Source of the DNA: JAQGLW01 sp035995725
GTDB lineage: Bacteria; Pseudomonadota; Gammaproteobacteria; Burkholderiales; Burkholderiaceae_D
Reading direction: 5' to 3'
Assembly (NCBI GenBank): GCA_035995725.1
Contig: DASYKE010000030.1
Location: forward strand, 1 to 62,377
DNA length: 62,377 bases
The notes under the pieces were generated by a model, which ran no database searches, was not told the origin of the DNA, and saw only the letters and a program-made list of their open reading frames with translations. Positions 19,387 through 27,422 of this stretch are shown one piece after another. The stretch's first letter is position 1; each line of letters starts with the position of its first letter. The position numbers and the translations under genes are program-made.

Positions 19387-20709
19387 ATGAAATTGAATGA
19401 AAAAATGTTGGCCGCCATGCGCAAAGCCACCGAGTTATTGCAGCGTGAAGGGCCGGGGGCTTCGACCAGCGCGATCCAGCGCACGCTGCAACGCCTGATG
19501 CCTGCGAAGGACCTTGCCAAAGGCTGGGCTGAAAAAGCACAGCCGAGCTCTGCACTCCCTTCGGTCGCCGGAGGGAATGTGACCAAAGGAAATGCAAGGC
19601 CAACGCCACCGCCGACAGGCCCGATGAAAGACATCAATCCCGCGCCGCGCTCGCGTGCGGGCGACACGGATACAGTCAACGACGTTGTATCGGAGCTGCT
19701 GGCGGGGCTGGGCATACGATCGCCGCTCGGCAGATCCGATGTGTCGGCATTTGCGCCGCAATCGGACCAGGACGCGCAAGCCGATGCCGCCGGCGGACAG
19801 TTCCTGTCAGGGTCCTACTCCAACCATGCCGGTACGCGCAGTTACAAGCTGTACGTCCCGACCGGATATCGCGGTCAGCCGCTGCCGCTGGTAGTGATGC
19901 TGCACGGCTGCACGCAGAATCCGGATGACTTCGCTGCCGGAACCCGGATGAATGCGATAGCCGAAGAAAAACAGTGCCTGGTGGTCTATCCGGCGCAATC
20001 GAAATCGGCCAACGGTTCGAAATGCTGGAACTGGTTCAACGCGGTCGACCAGCAGCGCGAGCAGGGGGAGCCGTCGATCATTGCCGGCATCACACGCGAG
20101 ATCATCAAGACCTATCATGTCGATGCACGGCAAGTCTACGTAGCCGGGCTGTCCGCCGGCGGCGCAATGGCCGTCATCATGGGAACCACTTATCCGGATC
20201 TGTATGCTGCGGTCGGCATCCATTCCGGTTTGCCGTATGCCGCCGCCAATGATTTGTCCTCTGCGCTGGCCGCGATGAGGGGCAGCGTGACGTTTCCGGG
20301 ACAACGATCGGGGCGCGCCATGCAGGCGGGAAGTCATCTGAAGGGGATTCCTGTCATCGTGTTTCATGGGGACCGGGATACGACGGTTCATCCCCAGAAC
20401 GCCGAACATGTCGTCACGCAAGCGGTGCCGCAGTCCGCAGACCATCTTTCCGGCACTGCTACCGGAAACGGTGCACCGGGCGCCGTGCACAAGGGCCAGG
20501 TGCCCAATGGTCATGCGTACACGCGCACTGTCCACAGTGATCGCAGCGGGAAAGCGATTGCCGAGCACTGGTTGATCCATGGCGCCGCTCATGCATGGTC
20601 GGGCGGCAGCAGCAAGGGTTCCTACACCGATTCCAAGGGTCCTAATGCGTCGCAGGAAATGATGCGCTTTTTCTCTACCAGCCCGCGGAATACCCGGCCT
20701 CTGCAGTAG
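19387..20709 (+). CDS. PHB depolymerase family esterase
   Basis: A 440-residue alpha/beta-hydrolase. The oxyanion motif is VVMLHGCTQNPDDFA. The lipase box GLSAGG places the nucleophile at Ser256. The Asp is likely in FHGDRDTTV and the His in IHGAAHAWSGGS. The first 130 residues are a low-complexity Pro/Ala-rich region with no obvious signal peptide, so the enzyme may be intracellular or exported by another route. Family members cleave polyhydroxybutyrate oligomers, feruloyl or acetyl esters, so the substrate remains open. It appears to form an operon with the ribbon-helix-helix gene. Confidence 0.88.
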   Translation: MKLNEKMLAAMRKATELLQREGPGASTSAIQRTLQRLMPAKDLAKGWAEKAQPSSALPSVAGGNVTKGNARPTPPPTGPMKDINPAPRSRAGDTDTVNDVVSELLAGLGIRSPLGRSDVSAFAPQSDQDAQADAAGGQFLSGSYSNHAGTRSYKLYVPTGYRGQPLPLVVMLHGCTQNPDDFAAGTRMNAIAEEKQCLVVYPAQSKSANGSKCWNWFNAVDQQREQGEPSIIAGITREIIKTYHVDARQVYVAGLSAGGAMAVIMGTTYPDLYAAVGIHSGLPYAAANDLSSALAAMRGSVTFPGQRSGRAMQAGSHLKGIPVIVFHGDRDTTVHPQNAEHVVTQAVPQSADHLSGTATGNGAPGAVHKGQVPNGHAYTRTVHSDRSGKAIAEHWLIHGAAHAWSGGSSKGSYTDSKGPNASQEMMRFFSTSPRNTRPLQ

Positions 20710-20811
20710 AGGTAGTCGGCGCCAGGTCCGCCCGCCGGTGCGTGTACAGGATTTTCAATGGGCTGGTGTACTTCAAATGCGCTGGGGTCAAAGCATGAGG
20801 CGTTGCTTTCA

Positions 20812-20855
20812 AGTCGGGTGCGAAGGATCGCTCCGCATCCGACTCGCACCCGACT
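20812..20855. terminator. Hairpin between convergent genes
   Basis: A perfect 12-bp inverted repeat (20812-20823 with 20844-20855), with a further small stem inside the loop, lies between the converging esterase and TPP-enzyme genes. The T-tracts on both sides are weak, so termination is likely but not certain. Confidence 0.6.
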
Positions 20856-20858
20856 GTT

Positions 20859-22583
20859 TCATTGCGCACGGCTTGCCGTTTGCGCGGTTTGCCGGATCAT
20901 GTCAAGCGTCGCATTCGGCGTGATCAGGTTGCCGTCGTAGCGTAATTCGATCAGCGCCGGCATCCCGGTTGCCTGTATGTGCGATTGGGCTCGCTGCAGC
21001 GCATCCGCGAAGGCTCCGGTTGTATCCACCATCTCGCCATGCGCGCCATAGGCGCGGGCCAGTGCGGCAAAATCCGGATTGCGCAGTTCCGTGCCCGACA
21101 CCCGCGCCGGATAATGGCGCTCCTGGTGCATCCTGATCGTGCCGAACATGCTGTTGTTGAACACGATGAACAGCACGCCGGCCTGGTATTGTACGGCGGT
21201 CGCCAGTTCCTGGCCGGTCATCATGAAATCGCCGTCGCCGGCCAAGGTCAGCACCGTGCGTTTTTCCCCCTGATGCTGCGTGACGATTTTTGCGGCGACT
21301 CCTGCCGGCACGCCATAGCCCATCGCCCCGGACGTGGGCGCTAACTGCGTCCTGAGGCCGGACGATTTGTCGCCATACAGCCAGAATCGATGCGCCCAAG
21401 TGGCAAAATTGCCGGCGCCGTTGGTCAGTATCGTGTCGGCTGGTAATGTCGCTTGCAGCGTTTGAACCACTTGCCACAGATTAAGCCGGGACGGACCATT
21501 CTTGAAGATCGGCGGCTCCTGTTGCCATGCATTGAATTCGGCGCGTGCCTGTGCGAGGCTCTGTTGCCACGCCGGATTGCTGACCGGAGCCATGTCCGCC
21601 AGCGCCGCCGCCATTTGCGGCATGCCGCTATTGATCATCATGTCGGCCTGATAGACGCGGCCCAGTTCCTCCGCGCCGCTGTGGATGTGAATCAGCCGCT
21701 GCTTCGGACGCGGCGCATCCAGCAGCGCGTAGCCGCCGGTTGTCATCTCGCCCAGGCGCGGACCGATTGCGAGGATCAGGTCGGACTCCCTGACGCGTGC
21801 AGCCAGCTTCGGATTGATGCCGATCCCGACATCGCCGATGTAGTGCGGATGCCGGTTGTCGAACAAGTCCTGGAAGCGGAATGCGCATGCTACCGGCAGC
21901 CGGTTGGCTTCGGCGAAGCGGCGCATCGCTTCGCATGCGGCACCATCCCATCCGGTGCCGCCAAGCAGTACCAGCGGCCGTTCGGCCGCAGAGAGCATCG
22001 TGCGCAATTGCGCAATGTCGGCGGCGGACGGCGACGCCTGCACCGGCCGATAGGTCTGGGCGTCGGCGACCATCGCGCTTTCAGTCAGCATGTCTTCCGG
22101 CAGCGCCAATACCACCGGGCCGGGGCGGCCGCTGGTCGCTACCTGGAACGCGCGGGCGACATATTCAGGGATGCGGGCGGCGCGATCGATTTGCGCGACC
22201 CACTTGGTCATCGGACCGAACATGCGGCGATAGTCGATTTCCTGGAATGCCTCGCGCTCGACGAAATCGTTGCCGACCTGACCGACGAACAGGATCATCG
22301 GCGTCGAATCCTGGAAGGCGCTGTGTACGCCGATCGATGCATTGGTCGCACCCGGGCCGCGCGTGACGAAGCAGATGCCGGGACGGCCGTTCAGTTTTCC
22401 GTAGGCATCGGCCATGAACGCAGCGCCGCCTTCCTGGCGATTGATGATGAACCGGATCGGCGCATCATGCAGCGCATCCAGCACCGCCAGGTAGCTTTCG
22501 CCGGGTACGCCGAATACGATGTCCGTGCCGTGCGTTTGCAGCGCGTCGACCAATATCCGACCGCCGGTTCGTGTGGTAATCAT
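20859..22583 (-). CDS. Thiamine pyrophosphate-dependent enzyme (acetolactate synthase-like)
   Basis: A 574-residue three-domain TPP enzyme. The N-terminal Pyr domain has the conserved Glu in RQEGGAAFMADAYG and the segment FVTRGPGATN. The central domain is dehydrogenase-like. The C-terminal PP domain has the metal/TPP motif GDGDFMMTGQELATAVQY...FNNSMFG. The family includes acetolactate synthase, glyoxylate carboligase, oxalyl-CoA decarboxylase and benzoylformate decarboxylase; the reaction cannot be set from sequence alone. No small regulatory subunit gene is adjacent, which argues against a biosynthetic acetolactate synthase. The start at 22583 (MITTRTGG) is preferred over a TTG nine codons upstream. 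Confidence 0.88.
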   Translation of the reverse strand: MITTRTGGRILVDALQTHGTDIVFGVPGESYLAVLDALHDAPIRFIINRQEGGAAFMADAYGKLNGRPGICFVTRGPGATNASIGVHSAFQDSTPMILFVGQVGNDFVEREAFQEIDYRRMFGPMTKWVAQIDRAARIPEYVARAFQVATSGRPGPVVLALPEDMLTESAMVADAQTYRPVQASPSAADIAQLRTMLSAAERPLVLLGGTGWDGAACEAMRRFAEANRLPVACAFRFQDLFDNRHPHYIGDVGIGINPKLAARVRESDLILAIGPRLGEMTTGGYALLDAPRPKQRLIHIHSGAEELGRVYQADMMINSGMPQMAAALADMAPVSNPAWQQSLAQARAEFNAWQQEPPIFKNGPSRLNLWQVVQTLQATLPADTILTNGAGNFATWAHRFWLYGDKSSGLRTQLAPTSGAMGYGVPAGVAAKIVTQHQGEKRTVLTLAGDGDFMMTGQELATAVQYQAGVLFIVFNNSMFGTIRMHQERHYPARVSGTELRNPDFAALARAYGAHGEMVDTTGAFADALQRAQSHIQATGMPALIELRYDGNLITPNATLDMIRQTAQTASRAQ

Positions 22584-22648
22584 GTTGTTGTCTATTTCAG
22601 GGAAAAACAATAACGTAACAGAAAATCCGGACCGGGTGATGGTATTCG

Positions 22649-22725
22649 CCGTTCGTCATGAGCAGGTCCGTTCGTCCTGAGTAGCGCAGCATATCGAAGA
22701 AAGCGAGCGTATCGAAGGATTTCTC
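22649..22725. repeat. Degenerate intergenic repeat before rnpB
   Basis: CGTTCGTCATGAGCAGG and CGTTCGTCCTGAGTAGC occur 19 nt apart, followed by two ATCGAAG-containing segments. The pattern resembles the dispersed CGTTCGTCCTGAGC...TCGAAGGA inverted repeats scattered through many proteobacterial genomes. The family link is from memory of such repeats. Confidence 0.4.
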
Positions 22726-22757
22726 GCGGCGTCGAGACGGCAACCACCGTCTTGGGA

Positions 22758-22763
22758 TAAAAT
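22758..22763 (+). promoter_or_regulatory. -10 box for rnpB
   Basis: TAAAAT lies 6 nt before the expected 5' end of RNase P RNA (22770). No good -35 hexamer is evident. Confidence 0.5.
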
Positions 22764-22769
22764 AACAAA

Positions 22770-23140
22770 TGAAGCAAGCCAGACAGCCGCCGGCCATTGC
22801 TGCAACTTCGGTTGACAACAGCGTGGCGGGAGGAAGGTCCGGACTCCATAGAGCAGGGTGACGGTTAATGGCCGTCCGCCGTGAGGCGAGGAATAGGGCC
22901 ACAGAGACGAGTCTTTGGAACCTGCGAATGGCGAAAGTCATTCGCTTGCGTACCAAAGGGTGAAACGCGGTAACCTCCACCTGGAGCAATTCCAAATAGG
23001 CACGCGTTGATGTTGCTCGCGGAGCGTGCGGGTAGGAAGCTTGAGCCGTGAAGTAATTCACGGCCTAGAGGAATGGTTGTCATAGCGAGCGGGTCAGCCC
23101 CGCTTTGCCGTAACAGAATCCGGCCTATCGGCTTGCTTCA
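22770..23140 (+). ncRNA. rnpB: RNase P RNA, bacterial type A
   Basis: About 371 nt with the hallmarks of RNase P RNA. The terminal stem pairs TGAAGCAAGCC (22770-22780) with GGCTTGCTTCA (23130-23140). The conserved cores GAGGAAGGTCCGGACTCC, near position 22830, and TAGAGGAATGGTTGTC, near 23070, are present, as are AAAGGGTGAAACG and ACAGAATCCGGCCTA. A T-run (23141-23146) follows the closing stem and should terminate transcription. It is the catalytic RNA for tRNA 5' processing. Confidence 0.96.
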
Positions 23141-23153
23141 TTTTTTCTTTACG

Positions 23154-23186
23154 TGATTGACGGCGTGTCGCGCATGCCGTCAATCA
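23154..23186. repeat. 11-bp inverted repeat downstream of rnpB
   Basis: A perfect inverted repeat TGATTGACGGC / GCCGTCAATCA (23154-23164 with 23176-23186) around an 11-nt loop. It is a backup terminator or an unrelated hairpin; no T-run follows. Confidence 0.55.
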
Positions 23187-23321
23187 TGCATATCCGATCA
23201 CTATTCGACAATCGCATGCAAGGAAACAAATATCTTTGCGTTTGCCATGCGATTAAAACAATGCAACTTGATCAACCTCAAAATTCTCGACACGGGTAGT
23301 CGTAAAGTGTAGTCGGGAGTT

Positions 23322-23457
23322 CGTTAGCCGTGAGATGGGACAAGGCAAAAAGCGGGGATGGCAAGCCCGCATCCACCAAGCGTGCCGCAATGTACTGTAT
23401 TGAATGGATGAGACTTTGCTCTCTTGTCCGCATCACTATTCCATCTCACGACCAACG
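23322..23457 (+). other. Long imperfect hairpin of unknown function
   Basis: The outer arms CGTT-3nt-CGTGAGATGG (23322-23338) and CCATCTCACG-3nt-AACG (23441-23457) pair. An adjoining GGACAAG (23338-23344) pairs with CTTGTCC (23423-23429), leaving an 11-nt bulge. The interior has a further small GGATG/CATCC or GCGGG/CCCGC stem. No coding potential is seen. It may be a structured RNA or a decayed mobile element. Confidence 0.4.
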
Positions 23458-23863
23458 CACTTCCCGGTTATCTCGCCGATGCACTGCAGCTGCAGCTTGA
23501 TGGCCGTATGGCGCTCCAGCGTTTTACGCGCATATCACGCGGTTATTTTGTGATACTTGTGATACCCATCTGCAGAAAATAATGTCCGCAGCGGCCGTAT
23601 TGCCGCAGCGATGTTGTCTTTGCCTTCCGCTGCAGTATCTCTACCGAGCTTCAATGTCCTCCTCAAGCAAACGTCTGTGTCCGGGTTATCGCCGGGCGGA
23701 TTCATGGCGGCTCAGTTCAGCGTTGCTTATTCGTCGATTGTCAAAGGCGCCGGAATTGTCGCAGGCGGCTCCTATTACTGATTACTGCGTTCAGGGCAAT
23801 GTCAATACGGCAACCGCCATATGCAGCTGTATCGGGATTCCAATTTTTTCTCCGCGCAGGGCC

Positions 23864-24440
23864 GGCACAAATATTCAATATAAAAACGATATGCCGGCTC
23901 AGCATGCGATGTCCACCGACTAGAACTCATTTCATAAATAGCCACATGCGCGAACGGGATCTGGGCGGCGCATCGCGTTGTTGCGCTGCTAGCAAAGGGA
24001 GCCACCCTTTGCGTCGCACCACGCCTAGCGCTGCATCCACCCAGACGCCGTTCACCCACGCGCCTATTTATGAAATGAGTTCTAACATCATCATTCTGTG
24101 CCCGCAAACTGCACCGACTGTCGGCAACAATCCCAATGGATGCTGGGGTTGGTTCGATTTCAATCGCAGTGATCCGCGCTATGCGCAAAAAATGAGCGTC
24201 AGATGTTCGCGGCCAAGCGCATGATCGATCGGATTGCCGGTGCCGAATGAATGCTGCCGTTCCGGCACAGTGTTTTATTGCCACCAATTTTGCGCATGTG
24301 ATCGCCGACCGGGCGCACGACAGATTTTTCATGGCGGGGGCAAATGGCTCCAATCAAAACATGGGGTTCGACAGCGTGTTTACCATCACGAGCCTGAAGC
24401 GGACCCAATCCGACCCGAATTTTATGTTGTCGGTACCTGT
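23864..24440 (+). pseudogene. Relic of an extracellular-type PHB depolymerase, split by a MITE-like element
   Basis: Fragments of one protein appear in successive frames. Before the palindromic element, frame 2 ends with NIQYKNDMPAQHAMSTD (to 23920). After it, frame 3 resumes with SNIIILCPQTAPTVGNNPNG and CWGWFDFNRSDPRYAQK (24081-24191). A one-base loss in the A-run at 24187-24192 moves the reading to QMFAAKRMIDRIAGAE and a stop at 24250. A third frame from 24247 gives CFIATNFAHVIADRAHD...GANGSNQNMGFDSVF. These match, by recall of the family, the C-terminal half of PHB depolymerases (LYPQT..NPNGCWDWW; GSNQNMGL). The N-terminal part and about 100 central residues are missing. Confidence 0.72.
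23921..24084. mobile_element. 164-bp palindromic MITE-like element
   Basis: Terminal inverted repeats of 21 bp are identical (23921-23941 and 24064-24084), starting TAGAACTCATTTC. Flanking TA dinucleotides are included and could be a TA target duplication. The complementarity continues imperfectly to a central perfect 8-bp hairpin, GCAAAGGG-5nt-CCCTTTGC (23992-24012), exactly at the midpoint, so the whole element is one long palindrome with no ORF. It sits inside the PHB depolymerase relic. No transposase with these ends is in the window; the IS630 copy at 52442 has unrelated ends. Confidence 0.8.
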
Positions 24441-24797
24441 CCTTGAACAAGCAGTCAAGCCGCCACTCCTGTTTCGACAACCGCTCTATTGCATCAATGC
24501 GTGCATGTACAGCCTTCATCGTTTTATGTACAACAATTTGCAGAACCGGACATCAGGCGGAGCATCAAAATATGCGCATTGCCTCGCCTGACAGCACGCA
24601 GCTCTGTGCGATAACGCACATGATTAATATCCGATTTCGTGTACTCTTTTTAATGGGCGACTGTTCGCCTTTCCCCCATGACTTGTGATGACAGATCATC
24701 CTTGCCCAGCCGCTAAAATGCTTTCCGGCAGCGAGTCCGGTGCGTCACGTTTTTGAAATTCCATCGATTTACAATTTTTTAATAAAAGGAAACCGCC

Positions 24798-24950
24798 GTG
24801 AATATCAACTTGAGTCTTGCTCCGCTGGTGGCATTAATCGCCGGTATTTTGATTCTGATTATGCCGCGTTTGCTGAATTACATCGTTGCGATATATCTGA
24901 TCATCATCGGAGTGATCGGACTTTTCGGAGCAGGTAATTTTTTGAAATAA
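24798..24950 (+). CDS. Small DUF3096-like membrane protein
   Basis: A 50-residue ORF starting at GTG with AAAAGGA 7 nt upstream. It is almost entirely hydrophobic: an N-terminal helix (LAPLVALIAGILILIMPRLL) and a second helix (NYIVAIYLIIIGVIGLFGAG). The sequence matches the DUF3096 family of tiny inner-membrane proteins of unknown function, by recall. It is a single gene, followed by a small terminator-like hairpin. Confidence 0.82.
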   Translation: MNINLSLAPLVALIAGILILIMPRLLNYIVAIYLIIIGVIGLFGAGNFLK

Positions 24951-24967
24951 GCATGCCGATTTGTAAT

Positions 24968-24993
24968 GAAAAAGCCACCTGATGGCGTTTTTG
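24968..24993 (+). terminator. Probable terminator after the DUF3096 gene
   Basis: A 4-bp GCCA/TGGC stem (24974-24977 with 24983-24986), extended by an A5/T5 tract pairing around one bulged G. The T-run is at 24988-24992. It is small but well placed, 18 nt after the stop. Confidence 0.5.
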
Positions 24994-25637
24994 TGTCCGT
25001 ATGGAACGATGGTTCGGCATCGATGTCGTAATCAAGTTGATTTCACGATTTGACGATTTGAGTAACCGGCGCATTTTCCATGTGCGCCGTCATGTGTGCG
25101 GCGAAGACGAAATCGGTATCGGATACAGCAACGGCAGCGGCGTTCAGTATTGAATTGAATAATCCAGTCTGCGGCAAATGAACACAATAGCCCGGACCGG
25201 CGCGGTAATCCGCGCAACAGATGCGATTTATCGGCAATGGAAAAGCAGTGCGATCGAATCGTATCCTGTGTTGTTAATGCGCCATCCATGAACCGCAATT
25301 TAACTCCGCAGCTTTGGCAGCAGACAATATGCGGCGCGAAATATTATTTCCAATAAGTAATTAATTGGAAAACGCAATCATTTTGCTTGCTTGTTGCCAA
25401 CATTAATATTTCTGCGTATCACCCGCGCAACAAGCACTCTGTTAACAGGCATTTGCTTGTCTAAACACATGTGTTTAGCTAAGGCCTAACTTTCAATATC
25501 TTCGCTAAGTACTTAATTAAATGGGAAATTTTCTCAATGTATGATGTTAATAGAATGCGCTAAGTCATTGACTTTATTGGAAAAATCAAATTTAGGGTCT
25601 TTAATAATCCTTGACCCTCAGTAGCGCATCCTCTAAA
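24994..25637. other. Long AT-rich upstream region of the dcw cluster
   Basis: No gene is supported in this stretch. Base composition becomes AT-rich from about 25320. A perfect 18-bp palindrome CTAAACACATGTGTTTAG lies at 25461-25478. A TTGGAA (25577-25582) and TTTAAT (25600-25605) pair with 17-nt spacing is a weak promoter candidate placed just before the MraZ boxes. Confidence 0.5.
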
Positions 25638-25672
25638 GTGGGCGACAGTGTGAAAAAGTGTTTTTTTGTGGG
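25638..25672 (+). promoter_or_regulatory. MraZ operator: four GTG-boxes at 10-bp spacing
   Basis: GTGGG (25638-25642), GTGTG (25648-25652), GTGTT (25658-25662) and GTGGG (25668-25672) repeat with exact 10-bp period, that is 5-bp boxes with 5-bp spacers. MraZ is known to bind direct TGGG-type repeats with 5-nt spacers upstream of its own gene in other bacteria. The array ends 80 nt before the mraZ start. Confidence 0.85.
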
Positions 25673-25752
25673 GAGGAAATTGCAGTTATTGCCACGCAAA
25701 CACAGATCACGGCCATCACTACGAATAAGCGAAAAGCAAAAGGGTCTTCACA

Positions 25753-26181
25753 GTGTTCCAGGGTGCGTCCGCATTAAATCTCGATGCCAAAGGCAGGATG
25801 TCGATCCCGGCCAAGCATCGTGACGCATTGTCGGTTCAATGCGAAGGTCGCGTCACGCTTACCAAGCATCCACACGGCTGCCTGCTGTTTTTTCCGCGCC
25901 CGGTATGGGAGAGCCATCGCGAGCAGATCGCCGCATGGCCGATGTCGGCGCGCGCCTGGCAGCGCATTTTTTTAGGTAATGCTTCGGATGTCGAAATGGA
26001 TACGGCTGGGCGAATCCTGATCGCGCCCGAATTGCGTAGCGCGGCCGGCCTGTCGCGCGATGTGATGTTGCTCGGCATGGGTAGTCATTTTGAAATCTGG
26101 GATGCGGCCAAGCTTGCCGAAAGCGAGTCGCAAGCGATTGAAGCCGGCATGCCAGATGTGTTGAATAATTTTTCGTTCTAG
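25753..26181 (+). CDS. mraZ: Transcriptional regulator MraZ
   Basis: A 142-residue protein with two AbrB-like swapped-hairpin domains, each with the DxKGR-type signature: LDAKGRMSIPAKHRD near residue 10 and MDTAGRILIAPELR near residue 80. MraZ forms a ring-shaped oligomer and represses the division/cell-wall operon by binding repeats upstream. Translation starts at a GTG; AAAAGGG lies 9 nt before it. It is the first gene of the dcw cluster, 6 nt before rsmH. Confidence 0.95.
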   Translation: MFQGASALNLDAKGRMSIPAKHRDALSVQCEGRVTLTKHPHGCLLFFPRPVWESHREQIAAWPMSARAWQRIFLGNASDVEMDTAGRILIAPELRSAAGLSRDVMLLGMGSHFEIWDAAKLAESESQAIEAGMPDVLNNFSF

Positions 26182-26187
26182 CCCGCT

Positions 26188-27153
26188 ATGACTTTACAAG
26201 CGGTGCCAGGGATGCAGCACCGTACGGTGCTGCTGAATGAAGCAGTGGATGCGCTGGCAATCGACGGCGAGCGTGCCCATGGGATTTATGTTGACGGCAC
26301 TTTCGGACGCGGCGGCCATAGCCGGAAAATTCTGGAACGGCTGAGTGCGCGCGGCAGGCTGATCGCTTTCGACAAGGATCCGCAGGCGGTTGAAACGGCG
26401 AGAACGATTGCGGATCGTCGCTTCGATATCGTGCACGATAGCTTTGCGACGATCGATGAAATGCTTGCGTCACGCGGCGTTTCACAGGTTGACGGTGTAT
26501 TGCTGGATTTGGGAATTTCGTCACCGCAAGTCGACGATGCGTCGCGCGGTTTTAGTTTTCGTTCGGATGGCCCGCTCGACATGCGCATGGACACCACTCG
26601 GGGGGTGTCGGCAGCGCAGTGGCTGGCAGCGGAAACCGAACAAAAAATTGAGAAAGTGATACGAGATTATGGGGAAGAACGGTTTGCTTTTCAGATTGCA
26701 AAGGCGATTGTTGCTGGCCGGGCAATCAGGCCAATTTCAAGCACACGACAGCTTGCCGAGATCGTGGCACAGGCCGTCAAAACCCGCGAGAAGGGCAAAG
26801 ACCCGGCCACTCGTACCTTTCAGGCTATCCGGATTTTCATCAATCAAGAGCTTGAAGAACTTGAAATAGGGTTAAACGGCGCATTCAGATGCCTGGCATC
26901 GCACGGGAGAATGGTTGTGATCAGCTTTCATTCATTGGAAGATCGCATCGTCAAGCAATTCCTGGCATCCAAAGCCAGTGTGCCGCAGCCTGACCGTCGC
27001 TTGCCGATCCGCGCGGCAGATTTGCCGCAACCGGAAATGAAGCTGCTGTCGAAAATGAAACCGTCCGCAGCCGAGATATCGGTCAATCCGCGCGCCCGTT
27101 CGGCCGTCATGCGGGTTGCCGAACGGCTAACACCGACCAGGGCGGCGCAATGA
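26188..27153 (+). CDS. rsmH: 16S rRNA (cytosine1402-N4)-methyltransferase RsmH
   Basis: A 321-residue SAM-dependent methyltransferase (formerly MraW). Family blocks are HRTVLLNEAVDAL at the N-terminus, YVDGTFGRGGHSRKIL for SAM binding, LLDLGISSPQVD, RGFSFRSDGPLDMRMD and the C-terminal VISFHSLEDRIVKQF. It methylates N4 of C1402 in the ribosomal P site. It overlaps ftsL by 4 nt. Confidence 0.97.
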   Translation: MTLQAVPGMQHRTVLLNEAVDALAIDGERAHGIYVDGTFGRGGHSRKILERLSARGRLIAFDKDPQAVETARTIADRRFDIVHDSFATIDEMLASRGVSQVDGVLLDLGISSPQVDDASRGFSFRSDGPLDMRMDTTRGVSAAQWLAAETEQKIEKVIRDYGEERFAFQIAKAIVAGRAIRPISSTRQLAEIVAQAVKTREKGKDPATRTFQAIRIFINQELEELEIGLNGAFRCLASHGRMVVISFHSLEDRIVKQFLASKASVPQPDRRLPIRAADLPQPEMKLLSKMKPSAAEISVNPRARSAVMRVAERLTPTRAAQ

Positions 27154-27422
27154 GCGGCCGCCTCAATATCCTGCTCACCCTCTTGCTGGTACTGAGCGCA
27201 TTGTCGCTGGTCAATGCGCAGTACCAGGCGCGTCGGCTTTTCATCGAACTGGAGCGGGCGCAAGCGCTCGCGCGGCACCTCGACATCGAGTGGGCACAGC
27301 TTCAACTGGATCAATCCACGCTGGGCAAGCACGCGCGCATTGAAGCCAATGCGCGCCGCGATTTGAACATGGTCGCGTTGACACCGGCCCGCACGCAGTA
27401 TCTGACGCTGGGGGCGAGATGA
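27150..27422 (+). CDS. ftsL: Cell division protein FtsL
   Basis: A 90-residue bitopic protein: short N-terminus, one membrane helix (ILLTLLLVLSALSLVNAQYQ) and a periplasmic coiled coil (RRLFIELERAQALARHLDIE). FtsL forms the FtsQLB complex that controls FtsWI activity. It overlaps rsmH and ftsI by 4 nt on each side, indicating translational coupling. Confidence 0.95.
   Translation: MSGRLNILLTLLLVLSALSLVNAQYQARRLFIELERAQALARHLDIEWAQLQLDQSTLGKHARIEANARRDLNMVALTPARTQYLTLGAR

Noticed and set aside
21453..22613. 386-residue open frame on the plus strand opposite the TPP enzyme
   Set aside because: It is a shadow of the minus-strand gene, which has intact TPP-binding motifs.
23582..23923. 113-residue plus-strand ORF after rnpB as a separate gene
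   Set aside because: Only its last about 19 residues resemble anything (the PHB depolymerase relic); the rest is low-confidence sequence without a ribosome binding site.
23921..24084. The palindromic element as a non-autonomous derivative of the IS630 copy in this window
   Set aside because: The terminal sequences are unrelated (TAGAACTCATTTC versus GCAGGTAGAC), although both are flanked by TA.
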